64,000 nt of DNA from SKUL01 sp964487545 (GTDB taxonomy: Bacteria; Bacteroidota; Bacteroidia; Flavobacteriales_D; SKUL01): assembly GCA_964487545.1 (NCBI GenBank), contig CAZARI010000010.1, forward strand, positions 18,022 to 82,021. Direction: 5' to 3'. Under the pieces are notes generated by a model that saw only the letters and a list, made by a program, of their open reading frames with translations, made no database searches and was not told the origin of the DNA. The translations under genes were made by a program, and so were the position numbers. How positions within the stretch are numbered: the first letter of the stretch is position 1; each line of letters starts with the position of its first letter. Positions 26,870 through 36,614 of the stretch are shown one piece after another.

Positions 26870-27219
26870 ACATACTAAATGGCACGATCAGTTTGACTTG
26901 GCAAAAAGACAAACACCATACCGCACACCGCCCGCTTTGCATACCAAAGTGAATCAGGTGCTGAAGATTTGTACCGCGGTGGAGGGTGTGGAAACCGATG
27001 CCCAAAACGTGGTGCGAATGTTACTAACTAAGGGGCAATGTCAGCAGCCTCTCTACAAAAAAGGAATTCAATTTTACGCTTCAAACTTCATGTTTAGAAT
27101 AGGCCAGTACGTGTATTTATGGGTCGGAGATAATCGTTACTGACCGTGGTACAGGTTTTGGCGAATCGCCAGTCTCATCAATAAAAAAACATTTTTGAAA
27201 ACCAGAAACGCTGCTCCTT
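26870..27219. other. Divergent control region between glgE and glgX
   Basis: About 350 bp separating the two glucan operons. It contains the 13-bp palindrome at 27159-27171, an imperfect -7-like CATTTTTG at 27190-27197 upstream of glgX, and an open frame (about 26871-27143, plus strand, ending LYKKGIQFYASNFMF ... WVGDNRY) without a convincing ATG. That frame could be a decayed gene or chance. No family is recognised for it. Confidence 0.5.
27159..27171. promoter_or_regulatory. Perfect palindrome in glgE/glgX control region
   Basis: TGGCGAATCGCCA, two 6-bp arms around one base, lies 48 bp before the glgX ATG in an otherwise A/T-rich leader. Its size and position fit an operator for a dimeric sugar-responsive regulator. 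No regulator gene is in the cluster. Confidence 0.35.
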
Positions 27220-29346
27220 ATGTCACATAAAGTTTATCCCGGTAAACCCTACCCGCTGGGCGCTACCTGGGATGGAGCGGGAGTTAATTTTGCTCTGCAC
27301 TCAGATCATGCAGAAGGTGTAGAGCTCTGTTTATTCGAAGAAATTTACGGGGAAGAGGCGGTTTACATCAAGTTTACGGAAAGAACACATCTCATCTGGC
27401 ACGCCTATATTCCGGGATTAAAGCCCGGGCAGCTCTATGGTTATCGGGTTTTTGGCCCTTATGATCCGCATCAGGGACATCGGTTTAATCCTTATAAATT
27501 ATTGATTGATCCTTATGCAAAATCAGTTGCAGGAACCATTCATTGGCATGAGTCGCTTTTTGCCTATGACATGCAAGCCAAAGAGCCAGACAAGGACCTC
27601 ACCTTCAGCAAAACCGACAGCGCAAAATTTCTTCCCAAATGTGTAGTGATTGACCCCAATTTCGACTGGGAAGACGACCGAAAGCCGAACACTCCTTATC
27701 ATCAAACCGTTATTTATGAAGCCCACGTAAAAGGGTTAACCAAACTACATCCTGAAATCCCTAAAGATCTTCGTGGAACATACGCTGCAGTTGCGCATCC
27801 CGCAATGATTGATCATTATAAATCACTTGGAATCACCGCTATAGAATTAATGCCCATTCACCATTTTATTTCCGATCAGGTGCTGCATGAGCGCAATCTC
27901 AGCAACTACTGGGGCTACAATACGCTAGGGTTTCTTGCTCCGGATATCCGCTATTCGAGTACCCGCGAACGAGGCCAACAAGTGGTGGAATTCAAAAACA
28001 TGGTAAAATCCCTGCACCGTGCTGGAATTGAAGTGATTCTTGATGTTGTATACAACCATACCGCAGAGGGCAATCATCTTGGTCCGACTTTAAACTTTAA
28101 AGGAATCGACAACGCTGGCTACTACCGACTAATGGATGACAAACGGTATTATATGGATTATACCGGCACCGGAAACACACTCAATGCCAACCTTCCGCAT
28201 GTGCTAAGACTGATCATGGACAGCCTCCGCTACTGGACCCTGGAAATGCACGTCGATGGATTTCGGTTTGACCTCGCCTCTACACTAGCCCGCGAATTGC
28301 ACGAAGTGGATAAACTAAGTGCCTTTTTCGATATCATTCATCAGGACCCAGTGATTTCGCAGGTGAAGCTAATTGCAGAACCATGGGACGTTGGTGAAGG
28401 CGGATATCAGGTGGGCAACTTCCCCCCCGAATGGGTTGAATGGAATGGTAAATACCGAGATTGCATGCGCGATTTCTGGCGAGGTGCAGACAGTATGCTT
28501 GCCGAATTTGCCGAACGTTTTACTGGAAGTTCTGATTTGTATCAGAACGACCGAAAACCTACGGCTAGCATTAACTTCATCACTGCCCACGATGGGTTCA
28601 CATTGCACGATCTCGTTTCATACAACGACAAACACAATGAAGCCAACGGCGAAGACAACAAAGATGGCGAGGATTACAACCGATCGTGGAACTGCGGTGT
28701 GGAAGGGCCAACCGACAATCCCGAAATAATAGAACTTAGAAAAAGGCAAAAAAGAAACTTTCTTGTTACGCTTTTTTTGTCGCAGGGCGTGCCCATGTTA
28801 CTCGCAGGTGACGAATTTGGGAGGACGCAGAATGGGAACAACAACGCCTATTGTCAGGACAATGAAATTTCGTGGCTCGATTGGGATAATGCCGATCAGG
28901 AACTGTTAGATTATACTCGACGACTCATTCATTTTGCCCGGTCTCATCCGGTATTTTGTCGCCGCAAGTGGTTCAAAGGCCAACCTATCAAGGGCCGCGG
29001 AGTGGAAGACATCGCGTGGTTTGGTCCTGATGGCGAAGAAATGTCAGATGAACAATGGAATGTAGATTACGCCAAGTCGCTCGGTATTTTTTTTAACGGC
29101 AAAGGCATTCATTCGCCTAATGAACGCGGAGAAACGATTCGCGACAACAGCTTTTATGTGATTTTTAATGCAAGCCACGAGCAAACCCACTTTCAATTAC
29201 CTCCAATTAAGTACGGTGAGAAATGGCAAAAAATCTTGAACACCGCCGAGGCTGCTTTCTGCGATGTGGAGGAGGTTTTTGAACCCAAACAAACAATCCT
29301 TGCCGAAGGGCGTTGTGTAATTCTAATGATGCAGCCAACAGTATAG
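27220..29346 (+). CDS. glgX: Glycogen debranching enzyme GlgX
   Basis: A 708-residue isoamylase-type GH13_11 enzyme hydrolysing alpha-1,6 branches. The start (MSHKVYPGKPYPLGATWDG) and CBM48-like N-terminus (GVNFALHSDHAEGVELCLF) match GlgX/TreX. Catalytic residues are Asp351 (DGFRFDLASTL), Glu387 (LIAEPWDVGEGGYQVGNFPP) and Asp458 (FITAHDGFTLHDLVSYNDKH). It also has the family's loop (NEANGEDNKDG) and the MLLAGDEFGRTQNGNNNAY stretch. It starts the plus-strand operon glgX-treZ-treY/malQ, with 4 bp to treZ. This matches the archaeal and bacterial treX-treZ-treY order in which debranched chains feed trehalose release. Confidence 0.95.
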   Translation: MSHKVYPGKPYPLGATWDGAGVNFALHSDHAEGVELCLFEEIYGEEAVYIKFTERTHLIWHAYIPGLKPGQLYGYRVFGPYDPHQGHRFNPYKLLIDPYAKSVAGTIHWHESLFAYDMQAKEPDKDLTFSKTDSAKFLPKCVVIDPNFDWEDDRKPNTPYHQTVIYEAHVKGLTKLHPEIPKDLRGTYAAVAHPAMIDHYKSLGITAIELMPIHHFISDQVLHERNLSNYWGYNTLGFLAPDIRYSSTRERGQQVVEFKNMVKSLHRAGIEVILDVVYNHTAEGNHLGPTLNFKGIDNAGYYRLMDDKRYYMDYTGTGNTLNANLPHVLRLIMDSLRYWTLEMHVDGFRFDLASTLARELHEVDKLSAFFDIIHQDPVISQVKLIAEPWDVGEGGYQVGNFPPEWVEWNGKYRDCMRDFWRGADSMLAEFAERFTGSSDLYQNDRKPTASINFITAHDGFTLHDLVSYNDKHNEANGEDNKDGEDYNRSWNCGVEGPTDNPEIIELRKRQKRNFLVTLFLSQGVPMLLAGDEFGRTQNGNNNAYCQDNEISWLDWDNADQELLDYTRRLIHFARSHPVFCRRKWFKGQPIKGRGVEDIAWFGPDGEEMSDEQWNVDYAKSLGIFFNGKGIHSPNERGETIRDNSFYVIFNASHEQTHFQLPPIKYGEKWQKILNTAEAAFCDVEEVFEPKQTILAEGRCVILMMQPTV

Positions 29347-29350
29347 TATC

Positions 29351-31192
29351 ATGGAGATCAATCACCACCAACGAACATTGGGTGTGGTTCCACTCGATGA
29401 CGGAACTACCGCAGTAAAAATATGGTCGCCACTCGCCGATTCGGTGGCCATACAAACCATCCCCGAGGGTAATATAATTCCCCTCACCCGCGCCGATCAC
29501 CATTTCTGGATTACCAAAACCGATCAACTTCAGTCCGGAAATCAATATAAAGTCATCATCAACGAAGAGGCCTGGCCCGATCCCACGTCGGTATATCAAC
29601 CCGAAGGTGTACACGGACCGTCGGAAGTAAAAAACCTACGCAACCACCCTTGGAAAATAAACGAATGGAAAAATATCCCCCTCAGCGAATACATTATTTA
29701 TGAATTACACACTGGGACTTTCTCCTCTGAAGGCACCTTTCAGGGAATCATCAATAAACTGGATTATTTAGTTGACTTGGGAATAACCGCAATCGAGATT
29801 ATGCCTGTGGCGCAATTTCCCGGCAACAGAAACTGGGGCTACGATGGTGCTTATCTATTTGCCGTTCAGAACAGCTATGGCGGTCCAGAAGCATTGCAAC
29901 AACTGGTGGATGCCTGCCACGAGAAAGGTTTGGCCGTGATACTCGATGTGGTGTACAATCACTTTGGTCCAGAAGGAAATTATGCCGCCAAATTTGGTCC
30001 GATCTTTACCGACAAATACAAAACGCCGTGGGGTCAGTCCATCAATTTTGACGATGCCTATTGCGACGGTGTGCGTGCCTTTTTTATCGAAAATGCCCTG
30101 ATGTGGTTTCGCGATTTCCGGATAGATGCATTGCGAATGGATGCGGTGCAGGCCATACGCGATTTGAGCCCTAAGCATATTCTCCGGGAAATGAACGAGC
30201 ACATCCGCGAACTGGAAAAAATCACCGGACAAAAACATTATACCATTGCCGAAGTGGATTTGAATGATACGCGCTTCATCAATCCGACGGATAGCGATGG
30301 TTATGGAATGGACGCTCAATGGGTGGACGAATTTCACCACGCCCTCAGGGTGGCTGCCGGCGGACAACGGATTGGCTACTACTCAGATTTTAATGGGGTT
30401 GAACATCTGGCCAAAGCCTACAGTGAGGTGTATGTGTACAATGGCAACTATTCTGCACATCGAAAAAGACGGTTTGGAACCAAGGTAAAAGACCACCATC
30501 GCGGTGAGCAGTTTGTGGTGTTTGCCCAAAATCACGATCAGGTGGGCAACCGCATGATGGGCGAACGACTTGGTGAATTGGTTTCCTTTGAAATGCAGAA
30601 GCTGCTGGCCGGAGCCACGCTGGCCAGCCCATTTTTGCCCTTTTTGTTTATGGGTGAGGAATATTCCGAAAAAAATCCCTTTCAGTATTTTGTTCATCAC
30701 GGCGATGCGGACCTGATTGCCGCCGTTCAAAAAGGCCGCATAGCTGAGTTTGAAGCTTTTTTTGCTACCGGAAACGCACCCGACCCCCAATCCGAAGCCA
30801 CTTTTGTGCGATCTAAGTTAAACTGGAATCTACCCAATCAATCGGGTCACAAAGAACTGCTTGCCTATTACCGAAAGTTGATTCTACTCAGAAAAACTGA
30901 TCCTGTGATGAAACAACTCAACCGCAAAAACCTGTCTGTAAGTATTGATGCGTCGAAGAATACCTTGCTACTTCGACGTTGGACTGAAAGCGCAGATCTC
31001 ATTTGTCCATTTAATTTTTCGCCCGAAGCGCAGCACATAGAATGGCCTTCACCAGAAAAAATATACCGCAAGCTGATTTGCTCTACCGATTTGCAGTGGC
31101 TCGGTAAAAAAGATGCTCCCAGCGAAATTTCAGGACTGGATGAAATATTGCTTCAACCCGAATCATTTTCCATCTATTTAGCAGATGTATAA
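29351..31192 (+). CDS. treZ: Malto-oligosyltrehalose trehalohydrolase
   Basis: A 613-residue GH13_10 enzyme releasing free trehalose from maltooligosyl trehalose. An N-terminal carbohydrate-binding fold (AVKIWSPLADSVAIQTIPEG) is followed by ELHTGTFSSEGTFQG and the NRNWGYDGAYLFAVQNSYGG motif typical of TreZ. Catalytic residues are Asp264 (IDALRMDAVQAIRDLS), Glu301 (YTIAEVDLNDTRF) and Asp396 (FAQNHDQVGNRMMGER). The last 8 bases overlap the start of treY-malQ, indicating coupled translation of the TreY/TreZ pair. Confidence 0.95.
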   Translation: MEINHHQRTLGVVPLDDGTTAVKIWSPLADSVAIQTIPEGNIIPLTRADHHFWITKTDQLQSGNQYKVIINEEAWPDPTSVYQPEGVHGPSEVKNLRNHPWKINEWKNIPLSEYIIYELHTGTFSSEGTFQGIINKLDYLVDLGITAIEIMPVAQFPGNRNWGYDGAYLFAVQNSYGGPEALQQLVDACHEKGLAVILDVVYNHFGPEGNYAAKFGPIFTDKYKTPWGQSINFDDAYCDGVRAFFIENALMWFRDFRIDALRMDAVQAIRDLSPKHILREMNEHIRELEKITGQKHYTIAEVDLNDTRFINPTDSDGYGMDAQWVDEFHHALRVAAGGQRIGYYSDFNGVEHLAKAYSEVYVYNGNYSAHRKRRFGTKVKDHHRGEQFVVFAQNHDQVGNRMMGERLGELVSFEMQKLLAGATLASPFLPFLFMGEEYSEKNPFQYFVHHGDADLIAAVQKGRIAEFEAFFATGNAPDPQSEATFVRSKLNWNLPNQSGHKELLAYYRKLILLRKTDPVMKQLNRKNLSVSIDASKNTLLLRRWTESADLICPFNFSPEAQHIEWPSPEKIYRKLICSTDLQWLGKKDAPSEISGLDEILLQPESFSIYLADV

Positions 31193-34100
31193 GCCGGTTA
31201 CGACCTACCGAATTCAGTTCAACAAAGATTTCACTTTTCGGGATCTAGACGCTGCACTGCCCTATCTCATTAAATTGGGAATTGGATCAATTTACGCCTC
31301 GCCAATTTTTGTCGCTACCGCGGGAAGTGCACACGGTTACGACGGAACAGACCCCAACCGAATAAATCCCGAGATTGGAACCGAACAAGAATTGCGCACC
31401 ATCTCCAATAAGCTCAAAGCCGCAGAAATTGGATGGATACAGGATATCGTACCGAATCACATGGCTTGGCATGCAGATAACCCATGGCTCTATGATTATC
31501 TGGAAAAAGGAAGCCGATCTGAGTTTCGCACTTTCTTCGATAATTCCGAACTGAGTGATTTATTCAAAGGTCCGATGATGGCTCCGTTTCTCGGTAAGGA
31601 AATGGTAGAGGTTGTTGCTGATGGAGACCTGAAATTGGTTTTAGCCCTATCGGGAATTGAACTGCAGTATTTTGAACGCCGTTTTCCAGTGAATCCAGAA
31701 TCATACACCACGATATTGCGACAGGCCGGCAATTCAGAAAAGTGGACAGATGTCATCAACAAAATTGGTCAAATCACCACCGAAAAGGATGACATCCTCT
31801 TTTGTCAAAACTGGAAAAAGTTTAAACAGCGTATGGTTTCCAGTGATTTACACTCGGAATGGGTTGAAATTTTGAAAAACTTCGCAAAGGATAAGCATGC
31901 GCTAGAAGCACTGGTGCGGCAGCAGCATTATGAATTGTGTCACTGGAAAGAATCCAATCACCGCATTAATTACCGTCGGTTTTTCACGATCAACGATTTG
32001 ATTTGTCTGAACATTCACCGCGATGAAGTTTTTGCTCCTTTTCACCAGCTCATCGGCCAACTTTGCCACGACGGTATATTTAACGGTTTGCGTATCGATC
32101 ATATCGATGGGCTGTATAATCCGGAAAAATACCTGAATGACTTGCGCAACCTGGTCGGAAATGAGCAATACATTATTGTTGAAAAAATCCTTGAGCCCGG
32201 CGAAGATCTTCTCCAGCGTTGGCCCGTTCAGGGAAATACGGGCTACGATTTCTTGTCACTGGTCAACAACCTGTTTACCAACACCGATGGTAGAGTTAGA
32301 TTTACGCGGTTTTACCGAAAATTCACCGGTGAAAAAACGGCTGTTCAGGATGAAATTCTGGAGAACAAGCTGTTCATCCTCGAAAATCAGATGGCTGGAG
32401 AATCAGAGAATTTGTTCTTCATGTTCAAAAAACTCGATCTTCTTCAGGGCAAGAATCTACCCCCTTCTGAAGAAAAGAAACTCAAGAAAGCCATCGATTA
32501 TTTTTTGGTTCACTGTCCGGTATATCGATTTTACGGAAATCAGTTTCCGCTACCGCTCGCTGAATCCGAAGCCGTTGAAGGTGTTTTGGACGATGTGGAG
32601 CTGTACGAACCACAACTCGCCTCGTCGGTAAAGTTGCTTAAGGAAATCCTTCTCGAAAAACCGCTCGATGCCGACGAAGATTTTATCTTGCGAGTGACAA
32701 GGTTTTACAAGCGCTGCATGCAGTTTTCCGGTCCGCTGATGGCCAAAGGTGTTGAAGACACGTCGATGTACACCTACAATCGTTTTGCGGGTCACAACGA
32801 GGTGGGCGATTCTCCACGCAATTTCGGTATTCACATCAGCGATTTTCACGCCGCAATGAAGCAACGTCAACAGCATTGGCCGCTTTCGCTTAACGCCACT
32901 TCCACCCACGATACCAAGCGTGGAGAAGATGTACGTGCCCGCCTCAATGTGCTCACCGATCTGGATAAGGAGTGGATCAAAAAATCATTGGAATGGCGCG
33001 AACTCAACGCCGAGTTGAAATCAAACAACACACCTGACCACAACGACGAGTACCTGATTTATCAAACCATCATCGGGGCGCATCCTTTTCCCGGCAACGA
33101 AGAGGACTTTGAAACACGCATTCGCACCTATTTGCAAAAAGCATTGCGTGAAGCCAAAACCCATTCCAACTGGACTGCTCCGGATGAAGTCTATGAACAA
33201 TCGGCTGGAGATTTTGCCGTGAAACTGCTCGATGGTCACAGCCCATTTTGGTCATCCTTTGCAGCGTTTCACCAGCAGATTCTCGACTTCGGAATTATCA
33301 ATTCACTTTCGCAACTCCTACTCAAATTCACTTGTCCCGGCGTGCCCGATATTTATCAGGGAACTGAATTGTGGAATCTGGGCCTGGTCGATCCCGATAA
33401 TCGCCGAAAGGTGAATTATGATAAAAAGATGACCTACTTGTCGCGCTTGGAAAACTTGACTAAACGAAGCAGTGAAGATGTGTGGGAAGCGCTGTGGCAA
33501 CATCGCTACGACGGTGCAGTAAAAATGCAATTAACAAACCTGTTGGCCATTCAGCGAAAACGACATGCCGATGTGTTTGAGCGTGGAAATTATCTACCCA
33601 TACAGGTGCACGGAAAATACAGTGAACACGTTTGCGCTTTTGCCCGGCAATATCAGCATTACTGGTATATTTCGGTAGTTCCGGTCAATGTGGCACAATT
33701 GTGCAAAATGCCGCCCTGCGATTTTCATTCGTTAAATTGGGAAGATACCCGTTTGATATTGCCCAATCACCTTTCGCCATTAGCGCGCAATGTGCTGATG
33801 GACGAAGCCCTCGAACACAACGGAACGGTTAAAATTCAGCAGTTATTTTCGGTTTTACCGGTGGCCTTTTTGAAGTTTAGAACCGAAAACGAGCGGTCGT
33901 CAGGCATATTAATGCACATCACCTCGCTCCCATCGGCTTTTGGTGTTGGCGATCTCGGACCCGAAGCGGCTCGTTTTGCCGATTTTCTTCACAAAGCACG
34001 CCAGCGTCAATGGCAAATCCTTCCCTTGAATCCCACAGTTGCCAAGTCTGATTATTCGCCTTACGCTTCGGTTTCGAGCCGGGCGGGAAACACCATGCTG

Positions 34101-35387
34101 ATCAGTCCTGAGATGCTAGTGGATGAAGGTTTGCTCAACGAGAAGGAAATTGCACCTTATCGCCTTTCTCCTGGTTCGGTTGCGGATTTTGGTCATGCGG
34201 AAAGTATACGCGAAATATTGTTGCAAAAGGCTTGGGAGCGTTTTCAACAACAGGAATTTACGGCAATGCAGCAACGGTTTGAGCGGTTTTGTGAATCAGA
34301 ATCCAGTTGGCTGGATGACTTTGCATTGTTCGTTACCATCCAAGAACAATACCCCGGAAAGCCTTGGTGGAAATGGCCAGAGCCCATAAAAGATCGCCAC
34401 TTAAAAGCACTGAAGGATGTTCAAAAAAGGGAAGAACAAACAATCGAAAAACTAAAGTGGTATCAATTTCTGTTTTTCGACCAGTGGAAAAAGCTGCGTA
34501 AATACTGTCGCAAAAAAGGAATTGCGCTGATGGGTGATATTCCCATTTATGTGAGCCATCATTCGGCTGATGTATGGGCTCATCCCTATATTTTCAAATT
34601 GAAGCCCGACGGCCAGATGAAGGGTATTGCCGGTGTTCCACCCGACTATTTCAGCGAAACCGGCCAGTTATGGGGAATGCCTGTTTTTGATTGGGAAGTG
34701 CTCAAAAGAACCAACTTCGACTGGTGGATTGATCGATTGCGAATCAATTTGAGGTTGTTTGACTCCCTTCGAATCGATCATTTCAGGGCTTTTCACGATT
34801 TCTGGGAAGTGCCTGCCGGTGAAAAAACAGCGGTAAACGGCAAATGGCATTCGGGTCCTGGTATTCATTTCTTTGAAAAAGTGCGAGAAAAACTCGGTGA
34901 TGTACCCTTTGTTGCAGAGGATCTCGGTGAAATTAGTGCAGCGGTGTTTAAACTTCGCGATGATCTCCGCCTTCCGGGCATGAAAGTGCTGCAGTTTGCT
35001 TTTGGCGAAGACATGCCACAGTCGGAATACATTCCACATAATTTCACAAAACAATTTGTGGCATACACCGGCACGCATGACAATAATACTGTTCGTGGAT
35101 GGTATGCTGAAGAAGGATATCAGTTTGTAGCACAGATGGAGCGATATTTTAATCATAAAATCACAGAGAACAACGTAGCTCATGCTTTTTGTCTGCTGGC
35201 ACATTCTTCTGTAGCAAAAACCGTCATCCTACCGCTTCAGGATTTGCTGGAACTCGATGGCTCAGCGCGCATGAATACACCTGGCAGTGAAATGAATAAC
35301 TGGCGTTGGCGGGTGATTCCGGGGCAGATTTCAGCCGATCACCGAAAATTGCTACTGCGGTGGACCGTAGATTTTAACCGAGACTAA
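31185..35387 (+). CDS. Malto-oligosyltrehalose synthase / 4-alpha-glucanotransferase fusion (TreY-MalQ)
   Basis: A 1400-residue two-enzyme protein. Residues 1 to about 900 are TreY (GH13_26): TYRIQFNKDFTF, ASPIFVATAGSAHGYDG, nucleophile Asp305 (GLRIDHIDGLYNPEKYL), Glu333 (IIVEKILEPGEDL) and Asp576 (TSTHDTKRGEDVRARL). It converts the reducing end of glucan chains to a trehalosyl end. From about 902 (SSGILMHITSLPSAFGVGDL) a complete MalQ (GH77) follows: Asp1198 (SLRIDHFRAFHDFWEV), Glu1245 (FVAEDLGEISAAV) and Asp1299 (YTGTHDNNTVRGW). MalQ can disproportionate the short maltodextrins left by TreZ. The junction is an uninterrupted frame with no sign of an error. A 75-bp gap follows before trhO. 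Confidence 0.93.
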   Translation: MYKPVTTYRIQFNKDFTFRDLDAALPYLIKLGIGSIYASPIFVATAGSAHGYDGTDPNRINPEIGTEQELRTISNKLKAAEIGWIQDIVPNHMAWHADNPWLYDYLEKGSRSEFRTFFDNSELSDLFKGPMMAPFLGKEMVEVVADGDLKLVLALSGIELQYFERRFPVNPESYTTILRQAGNSEKWTDVINKIGQITTEKDDILFCQNWKKFKQRMVSSDLHSEWVEILKNFAKDKHALEALVRQQHYELCHWKESNHRINYRRFFTINDLICLNIHRDEVFAPFHQLIGQLCHDGIFNGLRIDHIDGLYNPEKYLNDLRNLVGNEQYIIVEKILEPGEDLLQRWPVQGNTGYDFLSLVNNLFTNTDGRVRFTRFYRKFTGEKTAVQDEILENKLFILENQMAGESENLFFMFKKLDLLQGKNLPPSEEKKLKKAIDYFLVHCPVYRFYGNQFPLPLAESEAVEGVLDDVELYEPQLASSVKLLKEILLEKPLDADEDFILRVTRFYKRCMQFSGPLMAKGVEDTSMYTYNRFAGHNEVGDSPRNFGIHISDFHAAMKQRQQHWPLSLNATSTHDTKRGEDVRARLNVLTDLDKEWIKKSLEWRELNAELKSNNTPDHNDEYLIYQTIIGAHPFPGNEEDFETRIRTYLQKALREAKTHSNWTAPDEVYEQSAGDFAVKLLDGHSPFWSSFAAFHQQILDFGIINSLSQLLLKFTCPGVPDIYQGTELWNLGLVDPDNRRKVNYDKKMTYLSRLENLTKRSSEDVWEALWQHRYDGAVKMQLTNLLAIQRKRHADVFERGNYLPIQVHGKYSEHVCAFARQYQHYWYISVVPVNVAQLCKMPPCDFHSLNWEDTRLILPNHLSPLARNVLMDEALEHNGTVKIQQLFSVLPVAFLKFRTENERSSGILMHITSLPSAFGVGDLGPEAARFADFLHKARQRQWQILPLNPTVAKSDYSPYASVSSRAGNTMLISPEMLVDEGLLNEKEIAPYRLSPGSVADFGHAESIREILLQKAWERFQQQEFTAMQQRFERFCESESSWLDDFALFVTIQEQYPGKPWWKWPEPIKDRHLKALKDVQKREEQTIEKLKWYQFLFFDQWKKLRKYCRKKGIALMGDIPIYVSHHSADVWAHPYIFKLKPDGQMKGIAGVPPDYFSETGQLWGMPVFDWEVLKRTNFDWWIDRLRINLRLFDSLRIDHFRAFHDFWEVPAGEKTAVNGKWHSGPGIHFFEKVREKLGDVPFVAEDLGEISAAVFKLRDDLRLPGMKVLQFAFGEDMPQSEYIPHNFTKQFVAYTGTHDNNTVRGWYAEEGYQFVAQMERYFNHKITENNVAHAFCLLAHSSVAKTVILPLQDLLELDGSARMNTPGSEMNNWRWRVIPGQISADHRKLLLRWTVDFNRD

Positions 35388-35416
35388 TGGAGTTATAGCG
35401 GTTGAAGTGATTTCAT

Positions 35417-35424
35417 TATTTTTG
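35417..35424 (+). promoter_or_regulatory. Promoter -7 element for trhO
   Basis: TATTTTTG (TAnnTTTG), 38 bases upstream of the trhO ATG at 35463. This suggests that trhO has its own promoter rather than reading from the trehalose operon. Confidence 0.5.
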
Positions 35425-35462
35425 CCTTTTATTTCATATCAACCTCCAAACTGATTTATAGC

Positions 35463-36533
35463 ATGCAACTGTACAATCGGCTCGACAGGAAGATACTCGA
35501 AGAACAAATGGCCAGTAGCGCAATCCAACGCATTACCTTGTCATTTTATCAGTATCACCAGATCGGCAATCCCCCACTTTTCAGAAACTATTTATACGCC
35601 CGGCTCGATGCATTGGGTGTCCTTGGACGAATTTATGTAGCGCACGAAGGGGTAAACGCCCAAATCAGCGTTCCAAAGGAAAACTACCACAATATGGTTA
35701 AGGAGTTGGCCGACACCGGTTTTCTGAAAGACATCCGCCTAAATATCGCTATTGAAGATGATGGAAAATCATTCATTAAACTGGCCATTAAAGTGCGCGA
35801 TAAAATTGTTGCAGACGGATTGAACGATCAAACTTTTGACGTAACCCGACGCGGAAAACACATTGGTGCCGTTTACTTTAACAAACTGGTTGAACAAGAA
35901 AACACCATCGTGGTGGACATGCGCAATCACTACGAAAGCGAAGTTGGCCATTTTGAAAACGCCATCTGTCCAGATGTTGATACCTTTCGCGACTCGCTCC
36001 CCGTTGTTGAAAATATTCTGAAACCGCACAAAGCCAAAAACATTGTGATGTATTGCACCGGCGGAATTCGTTGTGAAAAAGCGAGCGCATGGCTCAAACA
36101 CCGCGGTTTTGAAAACGTGCACCAGCTTGACGGTGGCATTATCGAATACACACGACAGGTGAATAACCTCGGTCTGGAGAACAAGTTTAAAGGCAAAAAT
36201 TTTGTTTTCGACAACCGACTTGGCGAACGGGTTTCTGACGATGTCATTGCGCAGTGTCATCAATGCGGAGAACCCAGCGACGACCACACCAATTGCGCTA
36301 ATGCGGCCTGTCACTTGTTGTTTATTCAATGTGAAAAATGTGCTGTGAAATACGCTGGTTGCTGTACCGCTGAGTGTTACGATTTTATCCAGCTACCAGA
36401 AGAGCAACAGCGCGAATTGCGAAAAAATCTGGAAATGGATCGAAACATTTATCACAAAGGCAGAATTCGCCCCAAGCTTCAGGAAGTGATTCGCGAAAAA
36501 CTTCAGGAGGCTTCCGCTAAAGTGAGCGAATAG
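35463..36533 (+). CDS. trhO: tRNA uridine-34 hydroxylase, rhodanese type (TrhO/YceA)
   Basis: A 356-residue rhodanese-domain protein that hydroxylates wobble uridine of tRNAs, an early step toward 5-(carboxy)methoxyuridine. Signatures are the N-terminal acylphosphatase-like domain (RIYVAHEGVNAQISVP), the rhodanese domain at about 125-230 with catalytic Cys198 in MYCTGGIRCEKASAW, QLDGGIIEYTRQV, and the C-terminal cysteine cluster (CHQCGEPSDDHTNC, CEKCAVKYAGCCTAEC). The latter appears zinc-binding. ATG 35463 is chosen. The gene ends at a clear terminator shared with the convergent endonuclease gene. Confidence 0.93.
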   Translation: MQLYNRLDRKILEEQMASSAIQRITLSFYQYHQIGNPPLFRNYLYARLDALGVLGRIYVAHEGVNAQISVPKENYHNMVKELADTGFLKDIRLNIAIEDDGKSFIKLAIKVRDKIVADGLNDQTFDVTRRGKHIGAVYFNKLVEQENTIVVDMRNHYESEVGHFENAICPDVDTFRDSLPVVENILKPHKAKNIVMYCTGGIRCEKASAWLKHRGFENVHQLDGGIIEYTRQVNNLGLENKFKGKNFVFDNRLGERVSDDVIAQCHQCGEPSDDHTNCANAACHLLFIQCEKCAVKYAGCCTAECYDFIQLPEEQQRELRKNLEMDRNIYHKGRIRPKLQEVIREKLQEASAKVSE

Positions 36534-36560
36534 CACCTCTTCTCAATCTTTTAGAAAAAG

Positions 36561-36595
36561 AAAACCGGTCTCAAAAGTGAGTGCCGGTTTTTTTT
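36561..36595. terminator. Bidirectional rho-independent terminator
   Basis: Stem AACCGG/CCGGTT with an inner CTCA/TGAG extension, A-run on the left and eight T on the right. It serves trhO (plus) and the T9SS endonuclease gene (minus). Confidence 0.85.
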
Positions 36596-36614
36596 AATGA
36601 GAATAATCAAAGCA

